Source of the DNA: Desulfohalovibrio reitneri
GTDB taxonomy: Bacteria > Desulfobacterota > Desulfovibrionia > Desulfovibrionales > Desulfovibrionaceae
Direction of reading: 5' to 3'
Assembly (NCBI RefSeq): GCF_000711295.1
Contig: NZ_JOMJ01000003.1
Span: 1,747,501 to 1,811,500, forward strand
DNA: 64,000 nucleotides
Below, in pieces: positions 46,356 through 55,921 of this stretch; position 1 is the stretch's first letter; the number at the start of each line of letters is the position of its first letter. The translations under genes were made by a program, and so were the position numbers. The notes beneath the pieces are model-generated. The model made no database searches and was not told the origin of the DNA. It saw only the letters and a list, made by a program, of their open reading frames with translations.

Positions 46356-48251
46356 ATGAGCCAGCCCAAAGGCACAGGCAATTTCAAGTTCAAGGCCGAG
46401 GTCAACCAGCTTCTCAACATCCTGGTCCACTCCCTGTATTCCAACCGCGAGATTTTCCTGCGCGAACTGGTGGCCAACGCCTCCGACGCCCTGGACAAGC
46501 TCCGCTTCCAACAGCTCCAGGGTGCCGAGGTCGAGGACCTGCCCCTGCAAATCGACATCACCTGCGACCCCGGCAACAAGACCCTGACCGTGGCCGACTC
46601 CGGCGTGGGCATGACCCGCGAGGAAATGGTGCAGAACCTGGGCACCATCGCCCACTCCGGCACGGCCGAGTTCGTCAAGAACCTCTCCGAGTCCACTTCC
46701 GCCGAGCAGACCCGCGACATCATCGGCCAGTTCGGCGTGGGCTTCTACTCCGTGTTCATGGTGGCCGACGAGGTGGCCGTCACCTCCAAGTCGGTGAACG
46801 ACGACGAGCCCGCCTACACCTGGAAGTCCAACGGCCAGGGCTCCTTCTCTGTCAGCCCTGTGGAGGGCGAGGTCGGCCGGGGCACCACCATCCGCATCTC
46901 CCTTAAGGAGGACGCGACGGAGTTCGCCCAGCCCGACCGCGTCAAGTCCACCATCCGCCGCCACTCCGGCTTCGTCTCCTTCCCCGTCATGGTGGACGGC
47001 GAGAAGGTCAACACCGTGGCCGCTCTGTGGCGCGAGCCCAAGTTCCAGATCACGCGCGAGCAGTACGACGAGTTCTACCAGGCCCTGACCTACGACACCG
47101 AGGCCCCGCTGGACGTCATCCACCTCTCCGCCGACGCGCCCATCCAGTTCAACTCCTTGTTCTTCGTGCCCAAGACCTCCCACGACCTGCTCATGGGCGG
47201 CTACCAGGGCCAGCACGGCGTGGACCTCTACGTCCGCCGCATCCTCATCCAGCACCAGAACAAGGACGTGCTGCCGGAATACCTGGGCTTTTTGCGCGGC
47301 GTGGTTGACTCCGAGGACCTGCCGCTGAACATCTCCCGCGAGACCCTGCAGGAGAACCTGCTCCTGCAGAAAATCTCCCGGCAGGTGACCAAGCAGGTGC
47401 TCTCCCACCTGCAGAAGCTGGCCACGAACAATTCCGAGACCTACGAGGAAATCTGGAACCAGCACGGCAAGATCTTCAAGCTCGGCTACACCGACTTCGT
47501 GAACAAGGACGCCTTCGCCGAGCTGCTGCGCTTCAACTCCTCCCACTTCGACGACGACAAGGGCCTGACCTCCCTGGACGACTACATCTCCCGCATGAAG
47601 GAGGAACAGGACGAAATCTACTTCCTGGCCGGGCAGTCCCGCCAGGCCGTAATCTCCAGCCCCCACCTGGAGATGCTGCGCCGCAAGGGCGTGGAGGTCC
47701 TCTACCTCTTCGAGCCCATCGACGAGTTCGTCATGGACGCAGTGGGCACACACAAGGAATACAAGCTCGTCTCCGCCGAGCACGCCGACCCGGCCAAGCT
47801 GGACAAGCTGCCCGACACCGAGGAGGCCGAGGCCGCCGAACAACTCAGCGACGAGCAGCACGCCACCTTCGAAGGCCTGCTCTCCCGCATGAAGGACATC
47901 CTCGGAGCCCGCGTCACCGAGGTCCGCGAGTCCAAACGCCTCAAGGACTCCCCCATCGTGCTGGTCAGCCCGGACGGCTCCATGACCTCCTCCATGCAGA
48001 AGATCATGCGCGTCATGAGCCACGACGAGTCCACCCCGCCCCGCGTCATGGAGGTCAACCCGGACAACGAACTCGTCCGCAACCTCCTGCGCATGTATGA
48101 AAAGGACAAGCAGGACCCCTTCGTCACCCTGGCCACCGAACAGCTCTTCGAGTCCGCCATGCTCCTGGACGGCTACCTCGAAGACCCCCACGGCCTGGTC
48201 AACCGCGTCCGCCAGACCCTCACCGAAGCCACCAAGGGGAAGGCGGAATAG
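46356..48251 (+). CDS. htpG: chaperone protein HtpG (Hsp90)
   Basis: This 631-residue ATP-dependent chaperone has the N-terminal GHKL ATPase with SNREIFLRELVANASDALDKLR, VADSGVGM and GQFGVGFYSVFMVAD, then the middle domain (LFFVPKTSHDLL, YVRRILIQ, LPLNISRETLQEN) and the C-terminal dimerisation domain. The start follows AAAGGAGGAACCC. It is transcribed alone with a strong terminator. No sigma-32-type promoter was evident upstream. Confidence 0.97.
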   Translation: MSQPKGTGNFKFKAEVNQLLNILVHSLYSNREIFLRELVANASDALDKLRFQQLQGAEVEDLPLQIDITCDPGNKTLTVADSGVGMTREEMVQNLGTIAHSGTAEFVKNLSESTSAEQTRDIIGQFGVGFYSVFMVADEVAVTSKSVNDDEPAYTWKSNGQGSFSVSPVEGEVGRGTTIRISLKEDATEFAQPDRVKSTIRRHSGFVSFPVMVDGEKVNTVAALWREPKFQITREQYDEFYQALTYDTEAPLDVIHLSADAPIQFNSLFFVPKTSHDLLMGGYQGQHGVDLYVRRILIQHQNKDVLPEYLGFLRGVVDSEDLPLNISRETLQENLLLQKISRQVTKQVLSHLQKLATNNSETYEEIWNQHGKIFKLGYTDFVNKDAFAELLRFNSSHFDDDKGLTSLDDYISRMKEEQDEIYFLAGQSRQAVISSPHLEMLRRKGVEVLYLFEPIDEFVMDAVGTHKEYKLVSAEHADPAKLDKLPDTEEAEAAEQLSDEQHATFEGLLSRMKDILGARVTEVRESKRLKDSPIVLVSPDGSMTSSMQKIMRVMSHDESTPPRVMEVNPDNELVRNLLRMYEKDKQDPFVTLATEQLFESAMLLDGYLEDPHGLVNRVRQTLTEATKGKAE

Positions 48252-48282
48252 AGGGAACGGCGCGGATTCAAGGAAACAAAAA

Positions 48283-48316
48283 GGCCGGTCCGCTTGAAGC
48301 GGACCGGCCCTTTTTT
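48283..48316 (+). terminator. Terminator of htpG
   Basis: GGCCGGTCCGCTT pairs with AGCGGACCGGCC, followed by C and six T. Confidence 0.95.
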
Positions 48317-48352
48317 GTGCCCGGAAAGCGGTAGTTGGTAGGTCCGCCGCCC

Positions 48353-48454
48353 TCAGGCCCGCTTATAGGTCACGTCGACAGGGACCTTGTTGGTCACGAT
48401 GCCGTAGACCGGGGAACGGTCGCGGGCGATTTGGATGGGCAGGCCCTGACTAAC
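48353..48454 (-). pseudogene. 3' remnant of a lost gene
   Basis: On the minus strand a protein-like tail of about 30 codons (GLPIQIARDRSPVYGIVTNK continuing to VDVTYKRA) ends at a TGA at 48355-48353. A TAG interrupts the frame just upstream of it, and no start or ribosome site is present. The composition is clearly that of a conserved C-terminus, so most of a gene seems to have been deleted. The family is not recognised. The break near 48455 lies about 95 bases from repeat copy 3. Confidence 0.45.
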
Positions 48455-48547
48455 GTCCTACGTGGGACTGTTATTCTGCCCCCGGTTTGAAACAGCCTTG
48501 ACCTAAGTGGAAGTCCGTGGCTTCTCAACATACAGGATATCTTGTCT

Positions 48548-48802
48548 CTCGCTTCGCTTTTGGGTGGGATACAGAGATCTGAGAGCCGGGGGATACCTGC
48601 CGAATCCCACGTTCCACGCATGTGTGGCCGAAGGGTCAGGGCGGGGTTTTACCGGGTAAGAATCACGCCGCGACAGCAAGTTCGCCGGGGTGCTCCCTTC
48701 CCGCGCACTTCAGCGAACCATCCCGCGATATACGTGCAGGATTATCCTGCCGCGGGTCCAGGGAGCGCGAAGCCCCCTGGTCGCCCGAAGGGAGAAATCT
48801 TC
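48548..48802 (+). repeat. Dispersed 255-bp intergenic repeat, copy 3
   Basis: It begins CTCGCTTCGCTTTTGGG and ends CCCGAAGGGAGAAATCTTC. It aligns end to end with the copies at 23938-24192 and 44440-44690 (the latter inverted) and has the same length as copy 1. Its 3' end lies 15 bases from the palindrome after the AMMECR1 gene. Confidence 0.75.
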
Positions 48803-48816
48803 TTTTCCAAGTATTC

Positions 48817-48852
48817 CATTTTTATGCCGGGCATATGTCCGGCATAAAAATG
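48817..48852. repeat. 14-bp perfect palindrome after the AMMECR1 gene
   Basis: CATTTTTATGCCGG (48817-48830) pairs with CCGGCATAAAAATG (48839-48852) around GCATATGT. It lies 17 bases past the end of the minus-strand AMMECR1 gene and may act as its terminator, although the T-rich tract is inside the stem. Confidence 0.7.
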
Positions 48853-48869
48853 GCTCGCGAGATGGTTTC

Positions 48870-49424
48870 CTAAAAGACTTCCGCTTCGAACCAGAACATC
48901 TGGGCCACGGGGTCTTGGTGGCAGCCGGGCCGGAGTCCGGCTTTTTGGCAGGTGTGGGCCAGGAAGGTGTCGCGGTCCCAGCCGTGTTCGCTGGCCACTT
49001 GGGGGAGGAGGAGGCCGGAGTACGGGCCCTTGCGGATGAGCAGGCCGTGGCGGCCGGGTTCGATCCGTTCCACGTCCGGGCAGGGTTCGAGCGGGCTGAG
49101 GATGGAGATTTCGATGTCGAGTTGTTCGGCTTCCTCCCGGGGCAGGGGCGGGAAGCGGGGATCCTGGAAGGCGGCGGCGCGGGCCATTTCCCAGATGGTC
49201 TGGAAGAGGGGCTTGTCGCCCACGATGTGCCCGATGCAGCCGCGCAGGTCGCCGCCGGACTTGAGGGTGACAAAGGCCCCGAACTTCAGGCGCAGGGTGT
49301 CGGTGGGCGGTTGGGGGACGTTCTGGGTGCCATCGTATCTCTGCAGGATGGACTCCCGCACGAGGTTCTTGAGATAGTCCTTTTCCTGGTCGGTGAGGGA
49401 GAACTGGAAGGATTCCTGGTTCAT
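48870..49424 (-). CDS. AMMECR1 domain protein (AmmeMemoRadiSam system protein A type)
   Basis: This protein of 184 residues consists of the AMMECR1 domain: GAFVTLKSGGDLRGCIGHI is the family signature with its conserved Cys, followed by DIEISILSPLEP and LLLPQVASEHGWD. The function in bacteria is unknown. Homologues occur with a MEMO-like and a radical-SAM protein, but neither partner is in this window. CAGGAGGAAGC precedes the ATG. Confidence 0.92.
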   Translation of the reverse strand: MNQESFQFSLTDQEKDYLKNLVRESILQRYDGTQNVPQPPTDTLRLKFGAFVTLKSGGDLRGCIGHIVGDKPLFQTIWEMARAAAFQDPRFPPLPREEAEQLDIEISILSPLEPCPDVERIEPGRHGLLIRKGPYSGLLLPQVASEHGWDRDTFLAHTCQKAGLRPGCHQDPVAQMFWFEAEVF

Positions 49425-49490
49425 GCTTCCTCCTGGGGATTTGTTCCGCAAGGATAGCAGGAGCGGGGCGAATGGCGCAACGCGGGACGG

Positions 49491-50177
49491 CTAGAAGCCG
49501 TTTTCCAGCCCGGGGTTGACCAGCGCGCCGGTGACGGTGGTTCCGGCCGGGCTGGCCGCGGGGCGTGCTTCCTGGACGACCACCTGCCGGCCCTGGATGG
49601 TCAGGCGTTCCTCGGCCAGCCATTGCAGGGCCTGGGGGTAGACGCGGTGTTCCATCTCCAGGATGCGGGAGCCCAGGGTCTTGGTGTCGTCGTCGGCCAT
49701 GGCTGGCACGGCGGCCTGAATAATGATGGGGCCGTTGTCCATGTGCTCGTCCACGAAGTGCACGGTGCAGCCGGAAAGACGCACGCCGTAGGCGGCGGCG
49801 TCGCCCTGGCCGCGCACGCCGGGGAAGCTGGGCAGCAGGGAGGGGTGGATGTTGAGCACGCGGGAGTGGAAGGCGTCCAGAAAGACAGGAGTAACCATGC
49901 GCATGAACCCGGCCATGGCCACGGTGTCCACTGCGTGTTCTTCCAGCAGGCGGACCATTTCCCGGTCGTACTCCTCGCGGGAGGGGCAGGAAGCGTGCTC
50001 CAGGCAGGCGGTGGGCACCCCGGCCAGGCGGGCGCGCTCCAGCCCGTAGGCGTTCGGCTTGTTGGAGAGCACCAGCCGCACATCCGCGTCCAGCGCACCG
50101 GAGGCGGACTTGTCCAGGATGGACTGGAGGTTGGAGCCGCCGCCGGAGACGAGGACGCCGAGGTTGAGCCGGGCCAT
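49491..50177 (-). CDS. purN: phosphoribosylglycinamide formyltransferase
   Basis: This 228-residue enzyme transfers formyl from 10-formyl-THF to GAR in purine synthesis. The catalytic residues are visible: Asn and His in LNIHPSLLPSFPG and Asp in VDEHMDNGPII, and the phosphate loop is VLVSGGGSNLQSIL. The C-terminal 25 residues beyond the core (PAASPAGTTVTGALVNPGLENGF) are an extension of unknown role. It lies 16 bases downstream of cobA-hemD in the same direction. Confidence 0.95.
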   Translation of the reverse strand: MARLNLGVLVSGGGSNLQSILDKSASGALDADVRLVLSNKPNAYGLERARLAGVPTACLEHASCPSREEYDREMVRLLEEHAVDTVAMAGFMRMVTPVFLDAFHSRVLNIHPSLLPSFPGVRGQGDAAAYGVRLSGCTVHFVDEHMDNGPIIIQAAVPAMADDDTKTLGSRILEMEHRVYPQALQWLAEERLTIQGRQVVVQEARPAASPAGTTVTGALVNPGLENGF

Positions 50178-50193
50178 GTTCTTTTCTCCCTGC

Positions 50194-51714
50194 CTAAGCG
50201 GAGTAGGCGGCCAGCAGCGCGTCCACCAGGCCGGGGATGGTGTAGTCCTCGGGCTGGAGGTCCGCGGTGAAGCCGAAGGAGGCCAGGGTCTCGGCCGTGA
50301 CCGGGCCGATGGCCGCCAGCCTTACGCCGTCGCGGTGCTTCTTCAGGAGTTCCGGGTCCACCAGGGTGAAGAAGTTCTCCACCGTGGAGGAGGAGGTGAA
50401 GGTGATGTAGTCCACCTCGCCGCGCTCCAGCGGTCCGGTCATTTCCTCGGGGTCGTTGCCGGAGAGCACGGTGTCGTACATGGGCAGGATTGTCACCTCG
50501 GCCCCGGCCTCGGAAAGCTGCTCCGGCAGCACCTCGCGGGCCACGCGGGCGCGGGGGATGAGGATGCGGCGACCCTTGACGCCGAGCTTCTTCATGCCCT
50601 CCACCACGTGCTCGGCCACGTACTTTTCCGGCACGAAGTCGGGGCGGACGCCCCGGCAGCGCAGGGCCTGGGCCGTGGCCGGGCCGATGGCCGCCACCTT
50701 GGCCTGGGCCAGCACGCGGGCGTCCAGGTCCATCTTGTCCAGCACGTTGAAGAACTGCTTGACCCCGTTGACCGAGGTAAAGACCAGCCACTGGTATTCA
50801 AAAACGCGGGCGATCTCGGCCTCGGCCTGGGAGGTGTCCTCCAGGGGCTGGATGGCGATGGTAGGGAACTCCAGGGTGCAGGCTCCCAACTCGCGCAGCT
50901 TCTCCACCAGCCCGGAGGCCTGCTCGCGGGCGCGGGTGACGGCCACGGTGGCCCCCAGAAGCGGCTTCATCTCGAACCAGTCCAGCTCGTCCTTGAGGGC
51001 GCAGACCTCGCCCACCACGATGAGGGAGGGGGCCTTGTAGCCCAGGGCCACGGCCTCCTCGGCGATGCTGTCCAGGGAGGAGACGAAGGAGCGCTGGCGG
51101 CAGGTGGTGCCCCAGTGGACCAGGGCGGCCGGTGTCTGGGGGTCCATGCCGTGCTCCATGAGGGAAGCGGCGATGTTGGGCAGGTTCTTGACGCCCATGA
51201 AGAAGACCAGGGTGGAGCCGGAGGTGGCCAGGGCCTTCCAGTTGTGGGCGCTCTCGTCCTTGGTGGGGTCCTCGTGACCGGTGACGAAGGTCACGGAGGA
51301 GGCGAAGCTGCGGTGGGTGATGGGGATGCCCGCGTAGGTCGGACCGGCCACGGCGGAGGTGACGCCGGGCACCACCTCGAAGGCCACGCCGGACTCGACC
51401 AGTTCCTCGGCCTCCTCTGCGCCACGGCCGAAAACGTAGGGGTCGCCGCCCTTGAGGCGGACGATGACACGACCCTCCTCTTCCAGGGCCTTGTCCACCA
51501 GAAGTTCGTTGATGCCTTCCTGGGAGAGGGTGTGGTCGCCGCCCTTCTTGCCCACGTAGATCTTCTCGCAGCCATCCGGGGCCCAGGCCAGGAATTCCTT
51601 GTTGGCCAGGTAGTCGTAGACCAGCACGTCGGCCCGCTCGATGAGGTCGCGGGCGCGGACGGTGATCAGGCCGGGGTCTCCGGGGCCGGCGCCCACCAGA
51701 TAGACGGTGCTCAT
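50194..51714 (-). CDS. cobA-hemD: uroporphyrinogen-III C-methyltransferase/uroporphyrinogen-III synthase fusion
   Basis: This bifunctional protein of 506 residues makes precorrin-2 for sirohaem and cobalamin. The N-terminal CobA domain (1-245) has VYLVGAGPGDPGLIT, VRLKGGDPYVFGRG and GITHRS-type motifs. The C-terminal HemD domain (about 255-506) closes the linear tetrapyrrole. The fusion is known from Desulfovibrio species, where sirohaem for sulfite reductase is in high demand. The start at 51714 follows ACGAGGATG. It is transcribed with purN. Confidence 0.94.
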   Translation of the reverse strand: MSTVYLVGAGPGDPGLITVRARDLIERADVLVYDYLANKEFLAWAPDGCEKIYVGKKGGDHTLSQEGINELLVDKALEEEGRVIVRLKGGDPYVFGRGAEEAEELVESGVAFEVVPGVTSAVAGPTYAGIPITHRSFASSVTFVTGHEDPTKDESAHNWKALATSGSTLVFFMGVKNLPNIAASLMEHGMDPQTPAALVHWGTTCRQRSFVSSLDSIAEEAVALGYKAPSLIVVGEVCALKDELDWFEMKPLLGATVAVTRAREQASGLVEKLRELGACTLEFPTIAIQPLEDTSQAEAEIARVFEYQWLVFTSVNGVKQFFNVLDKMDLDARVLAQAKVAAIGPATAQALRCRGVRPDFVPEKYVAEHVVEGMKKLGVKGRRILIPRARVAREVLPEQLSEAGAEVTILPMYDTVLSGNDPEEMTGPLERGEVDYITFTSSSTVENFFTLVDPELLKKHRDGVRLAAIGPVTAETLASFGFTADLQPEDYTIPGLVDALLAAYSA

Positions 51715-51918
51715 ATGGTCATCCTCGTGCTGTCCGGGGCCTGCCCGGCCCAGTCTGTTGGCGTCTCGTTCATTTCCTTTCCGCACTCCAATTCGCGGAC
51801 TGTTCAAGAAGGGCGGGTGCAAGGCGCTGCTTAACGCGGACCCGGGGCGTATTCCGTGATACGCGAGGGGTCGCGTTTTTTGAAGCGACGCCGCGCACGG
51901 CCCGTATTGGACAGCCCG

Positions 51919-54564
51919 CTAGCCCATGGACTCCTCAAGACGCTCCCGCAGCTTTTCCAGCTTGGAGCGTTTGGCGTCCATGGCCGCGAGCTTTTCCCGC
52001 TCCTTTTGCACCACGGACTCGGGGGCGTTGGCCAGGAAGCCCTCGTTGTTGAGCTTCTTCTGCACCACGGCGTAGTCCTTTTCAATCTTGCCCAGCTCCT
52101 TGTCCAGCCGGGCCAGTTCGGCCTGGAAATCCACCTTGCCCTCCAGGGGCACGCGCAGCTCCATGGAGCCGATGACCGCGGCGGCCGAGGCGCGCGGGGC
52201 GGAGACCTCCGGGCCGACCTCGATGCCGCGCACCCGCGCCAGGCGGCGGATCATCTCGGCGTTTTCCTCGACCAGCCGGATTTCCGCTTCGTTCGAGGTG
52301 CGGATGACCGCGTCGAGGTCCACGGAGGGGGCGATGTTCAGCTCGCCGCGAATGGTGCGCACGGCCACGATGAGTTCCTGCAACTCCACCATGGCCTTCT
52401 CCGCATCCGGGGCGGCCAGGTGCGTACGTTTCTCCGGCTCGGGGGCCAATGCCAGGTCCTCCGGCTCGGCCCCGGGCAGCACGCTCCATATCTCGGCGGT
52501 GACGAAGGGCAGGAAGGGGTGGAGCATGGTCACGATCTCGGCCAGTCCGGTCCAGAGCACGGCCTGAGCGGGTCCGGCCCGGTCCTCGTCCTGCAGGTCC
52601 AGCTTGACCATCTCCAGATACCAGTCGCAGAACTCGTGCCAGGTGAACTGGTACAGCGCCTGGGCCGCGTCGTTGAAGCGGTAGGCGGCCACGGCCTCGT
52701 CCACCTCGGCCTTGACTGTCTCCAGCCGCGAGAGCAACCAGGCATGGTGCAGCCCCTCGGCCTGGTCGATGGAGGCGGTCGGCTTGGCGTCGGGCAGGTT
52801 CATCAGGCTGAAGCGGGCCGCGTTCCAGATCTTGTTCACAAAGTGGCGGTAGCCCTCGATGCGCGCCTCAGAGAGGCGGATGTCGCGGCCCATGGCGGCG
52901 TGGGCCGCCAGGGTGAAGCGCAGGGCGTCGCAGCCGTAGCGCTCGATCATCTCCAGGGGATCGATGACGTTGCCCAAGGACTTGGACATCTTGCGGCCGT
53001 CCTCGTCCCGCACCAGGGCATGGATATAAACGTCCCTGAAGGGCACCTGGTCCATGAAGTGCAGGCCCATCATCATCATCCTGGCCACCCAGAAGAAAAG
53101 GATGTCGAAGGCGGTGACCAGCAGGGAGGTGGGGTAGAACAGATCCAGATCGCGGGTTTGGTCCGGCCAGCCCAGGGTGGAGAAGGGCCACAGCGCCGAG
53201 GAGAACCAGGTGTCCAGCACGTCCGGGTCCTGGACCAGTTCGCCGCCGCAGGGGCAGGCGTCGGGATCCTGGCGCTCCACCAGCATCTTGCCGCAGCTCT
53301 GGCAGTACCAGACCGGGATGCGGTGGCCCCACCACAGCTGGCGGGAGATGCACCAGTCGCGGATGTTGTCCAGCCAGTTGTAGTAGGTCTTCTGCCAGGA
53401 GACGGGGTGGATCCTGGTCTCGCCCACCTCCACGGCCTTGCGGGCGCGCTCGGCCAGGGGCTGGACAGCCACGAACCACTGCTCGGAGACGTGCGGCTCG
53501 ATGACGGTCCGGCAGCGGTAGCACTCCGAAACCTTGTGCTCGTACTCCTCCTCGTCCACCAGCCAGCCGTCCTGGCGCAGCTTCTCCACGATCTTGGCGC
53601 GGGCCTGCTCCACGGTCAGCCCGGCGTAGTCCGGCCCGGCCTCCCCGGTCATCAGGCCGTCCGCGCCGATGACCTTGACCACGTCCAACTCGTATTTGCG
53701 GCCCAGCTCCCAGTCATTTATGTCGTGGGCCGGGGTGATCTTCAAACAGCCGGTGCCGAACTCCATCTCCACGTAGGGGTCGGCGATGACCGGCAGCTCC
53801 CGCCCCACCAGGGGCAGGACGACCCGCTTGCCCACCAAGTGGGCGTAGCGCTCGTCCTCGGGATGCACGGCCACGGCGGTGTCGCCCAGCATGGTCTCCG
53901 GCCGCACCGTGGCCACCACCAGCTCGCCCGAGCCGTCGGCCGCGGGGTAGCGGATGTAGTACAGAGAGCCCTTGTTCGGGGAGTACTCCACCTCGTCGTC
54001 GGCCAGGGCGGTGCCGCAGCGGGTGCACCAGTTGATGATGTACTCGCCCCGGTAGATAAGCCCCTGCTCGTAGAGGCTGACGAACACCTCGCGCACGGCC
54101 TTGGACAGCCCCTCGTCCATTGTGAAGCGGGTGCGGGACCAGTCCACGGACTCGCCCAGCCGCCGCATCTGGTTGAGGATGCGGCCGCCGTACTCCTCCT
54201 TCCACTCCCAGACCTGCTCCAGGAACTTTTCGCGGCCCAGCTCGGCGCGGCTGGAGCCCTCGGCGGCCAGCTTGCGCTCCACCACGTTCTGGGTGGCGAT
54301 GCCGGCGTGGTCCGTGCCGGGCACCCACAGGACTTTTTTGCCCTTCTGCCGCATACAGCGGCAGACGATGTCCTGGATGGTGTGGTTGATGGCGTGGCCC
54401 ATATGCAGGGCCCCGGTGACGTTGGGCGGGGGGATGACCAGGGAATACGGCTCGCCCTCGGCGTCCAGGTCCGGGGTGAAGGCCTTTTCCTTGTCCCAGC
54501 GGTCGAGCCAACGTTTTTCCACGTCGGCCGGCTCGTACCCTTTGGGCAGGGTCTTGGATGACAT
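51919..54564 (-). CDS. valS: valyl-tRNA synthetase
   Basis: This class I synthetase has 881 residues. HMGH (the HIGH variant) is in PPPNVTGALHMGHA near residue 45. The CP1 editing domain is intact. A zinc-type Cys set appears in WYCQSCGK and CPCGGE. The KMSKS loop is DGRKMSKSLGNVID. The C-terminus ends in the usual coiled-coil arm (FQAELARLDKELGKIEKD). AAGGAGTTCTCC precedes the ATG. Essential housekeeping gene. Confidence 0.97.
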   Translation of the reverse strand: MSSKTLPKGYEPADVEKRWLDRWDKEKAFTPDLDAEGEPYSLVIPPPNVTGALHMGHAINHTIQDIVCRCMRQKGKKVLWVPGTDHAGIATQNVVERKLAAEGSSRAELGREKFLEQVWEWKEEYGGRILNQMRRLGESVDWSRTRFTMDEGLSKAVREVFVSLYEQGLIYRGEYIINWCTRCGTALADDEVEYSPNKGSLYYIRYPAADGSGELVVATVRPETMLGDTAVAVHPEDERYAHLVGKRVVLPLVGRELPVIADPYVEMEFGTGCLKITPAHDINDWELGRKYELDVVKVIGADGLMTGEAGPDYAGLTVEQARAKIVEKLRQDGWLVDEEEYEHKVSECYRCRTVIEPHVSEQWFVAVQPLAERARKAVEVGETRIHPVSWQKTYYNWLDNIRDWCISRQLWWGHRIPVWYCQSCGKMLVERQDPDACPCGGELVQDPDVLDTWFSSALWPFSTLGWPDQTRDLDLFYPTSLLVTAFDILFFWVARMMMMGLHFMDQVPFRDVYIHALVRDEDGRKMSKSLGNVIDPLEMIERYGCDALRFTLAAHAAMGRDIRLSEARIEGYRHFVNKIWNAARFSLMNLPDAKPTASIDQAEGLHHAWLLSRLETVKAEVDEAVAAYRFNDAAQALYQFTWHEFCDWYLEMVKLDLQDEDRAGPAQAVLWTGLAEIVTMLHPFLPFVTAEIWSVLPGAEPEDLALAPEPEKRTHLAAPDAEKAMVELQELIVAVRTIRGELNIAPSVDLDAVIRTSNEAEIRLVEENAEMIRRLARVRGIEVGPEVSAPRASAAAVIGSMELRVPLEGKVDFQAELARLDKELGKIEKDYAVVQKKLNNEGFLANAPESVVQKEREKLAAMDAKRSKLEKLRERLEESMG

Positions 54565-54681
54565 ATCGGAGAACTCCTTCTGGGGAACTCGGTCGTGAAG
54601 AGGGGGTGCTTATACACCAGCACCCCTGTTGAGGGCAACGCGCGTCTTGCCCGCCCGTGGCGGGCCTGCTACCCATGCGGA

Positions 54682-55914
54682 ATGTCCATCTACGTCCTCT
54701 GGGACGATTCCCACATCTGGGGGCTTTTGCTCTGGCGCGCCCTGCACGCCTGGGGGCTGGAGCACCGGCTGGTCACCGCGGAGGAAGTCCGCTCCGGCCT
54801 GCTGGTCGAATCCCCCCCGGACATGCTGGCCGTGCCCGGCGGCAACGCCCGGGCCAAGCACACCGCCCTGGGCAAGGGCGGACGGACTGCGGTCCGGAAC
54901 TACGTGGAATCTGGCGGCGCGTATCTGGGTTTCTGCGGCGGCGCGGGCCTGGGGCTGTCCGACGGCGGCCTGCGCCTCTGCCCCTGGTGCCGCCGCCCTT
55001 TCGAGAACCGCATGCAGCACCTCATCAGCGGACTGGTGCGGGTGCTGCCGGGAGACCCCTCCCCCCTGCGGCCCGACGACGCCCCGGACGATCTCCAATT
55101 TCCGGTTTTCTGGCCCGGCCGCTTCGACCCGGACCAGGCCGGGGAGGTGGAGGTGCTGGCCCGCTACGGCGGCCCAGGCGACGAGCTGTGGGTGGCGGAT
55201 ATTCCCCTGGACAGCCTGCCCCCGTCGGTGCTGGCCGACTGGCAGGCGCGCTACGGCCTGTCCCTGTGGCCCAGCTTCCTGCAAGGCCAGCCCTGCTTGG
55301 TGACTGGCCGCTCCGGCCGGGGCCGCTACGTGCTGAGCTACGCCCATTTGGAGACGCCGGACCACCCCGGGGCCAACGCCTGGCTGCGCCGCCTTTTGAC
55401 GCAACTGGCCGGAGCCGAGCCGCCCGACGCCCCCCTGCCTCCCTGGCCCCTGGCCGACCTGCCCCCGGCCTGGGACGACCCCGTGCTGGCCCGCACCCGG
55501 ACCCTGCTGGACGACCTCATGCGGCTGGGGCGGGAGCACCACCTGCTCTTCGAGCGCACTCCCTGGCTCACGGGCTGGCGGCGCGGGCTGCCCGGGCTGA
55601 CCCTCAACGCCCTGTCCGCCCTGGCCCGGCAGACCTCGGCCGTGGAGCCCGGAAACGACGCGCTGGCCTTCTGGCGGGAGCGCGCCGGAGACTTCGCCGA
55701 ACGGCTGGAGCCCTTCGCCCTGGGAGTAAAGACATACCTGCTGGCCGAACGGCTGGACATGACCCTCTCCCACTCCCCGGACTCCTCGCCGGTACCCGGC
55801 CTGGCGGAGCAGCGGCGGGAGCTGTTCGGCTCCATGCAGCGCGGCGGCGGACTGGCCTGCGCCCTGCAAAACGACCTGGAAAGCCTAGCCCGGCTGACGC
55901 TGGACCGCGGGTAG
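54682..55914 (+). CDS. BPL_N (amidotransferase-like) domain protein
   Basis: This protein of 410 residues opens with a class I glutamine-amidotransferase-like domain of the biotin-protein-ligase N-terminal type. LAVPGGNARAKHTALG and GGAYLGFCGGAGLGLS carry the nucleophile-elbow Cys85. SGRGRYVLSYAHLETPDHP completes the domain. The C-terminal 130 residues are helical and unrecognised. No ligase domain is present, so its role is unknown. A permease-ATPase fusion follows after 7 bases, suggesting an operon. The ribosome site is weak. Confidence 0.8.
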   Translation: MSIYVLWDDSHIWGLLLWRALHAWGLEHRLVTAEEVRSGLLVESPPDMLAVPGGNARAKHTALGKGGRTAVRNYVESGGAYLGFCGGAGLGLSDGGLRLCPWCRRPFENRMQHLISGLVRVLPGDPSPLRPDDAPDDLQFPVFWPGRFDPDQAGEVEVLARYGGPGDELWVADIPLDSLPPSVLADWQARYGLSLWPSFLQGQPCLVTGRSGRGRYVLSYAHLETPDHPGANAWLRRLLTQLAGAEPPDAPLPPWPLADLPPAWDDPVLARTRTLLDDLMRLGREHHLLFERTPWLTGWRRGLPGLTLNALSALARQTSAVEPGNDALAFWRERAGDFAERLEPFALGVKTYLLAERLDMTLSHSPDSSPVPGLAEQRRELFGSMQRGGGLACALQNDLESLARLTLDRG

Positions 55915-55921
55915 GCGGGCC

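Noticed and set aside
48817-48852. Terminal inverted repeat of an insertion sequence
   Set aside because: The palindrome is a single compact hairpin next to a gene end, with no transposase or second distant copy.
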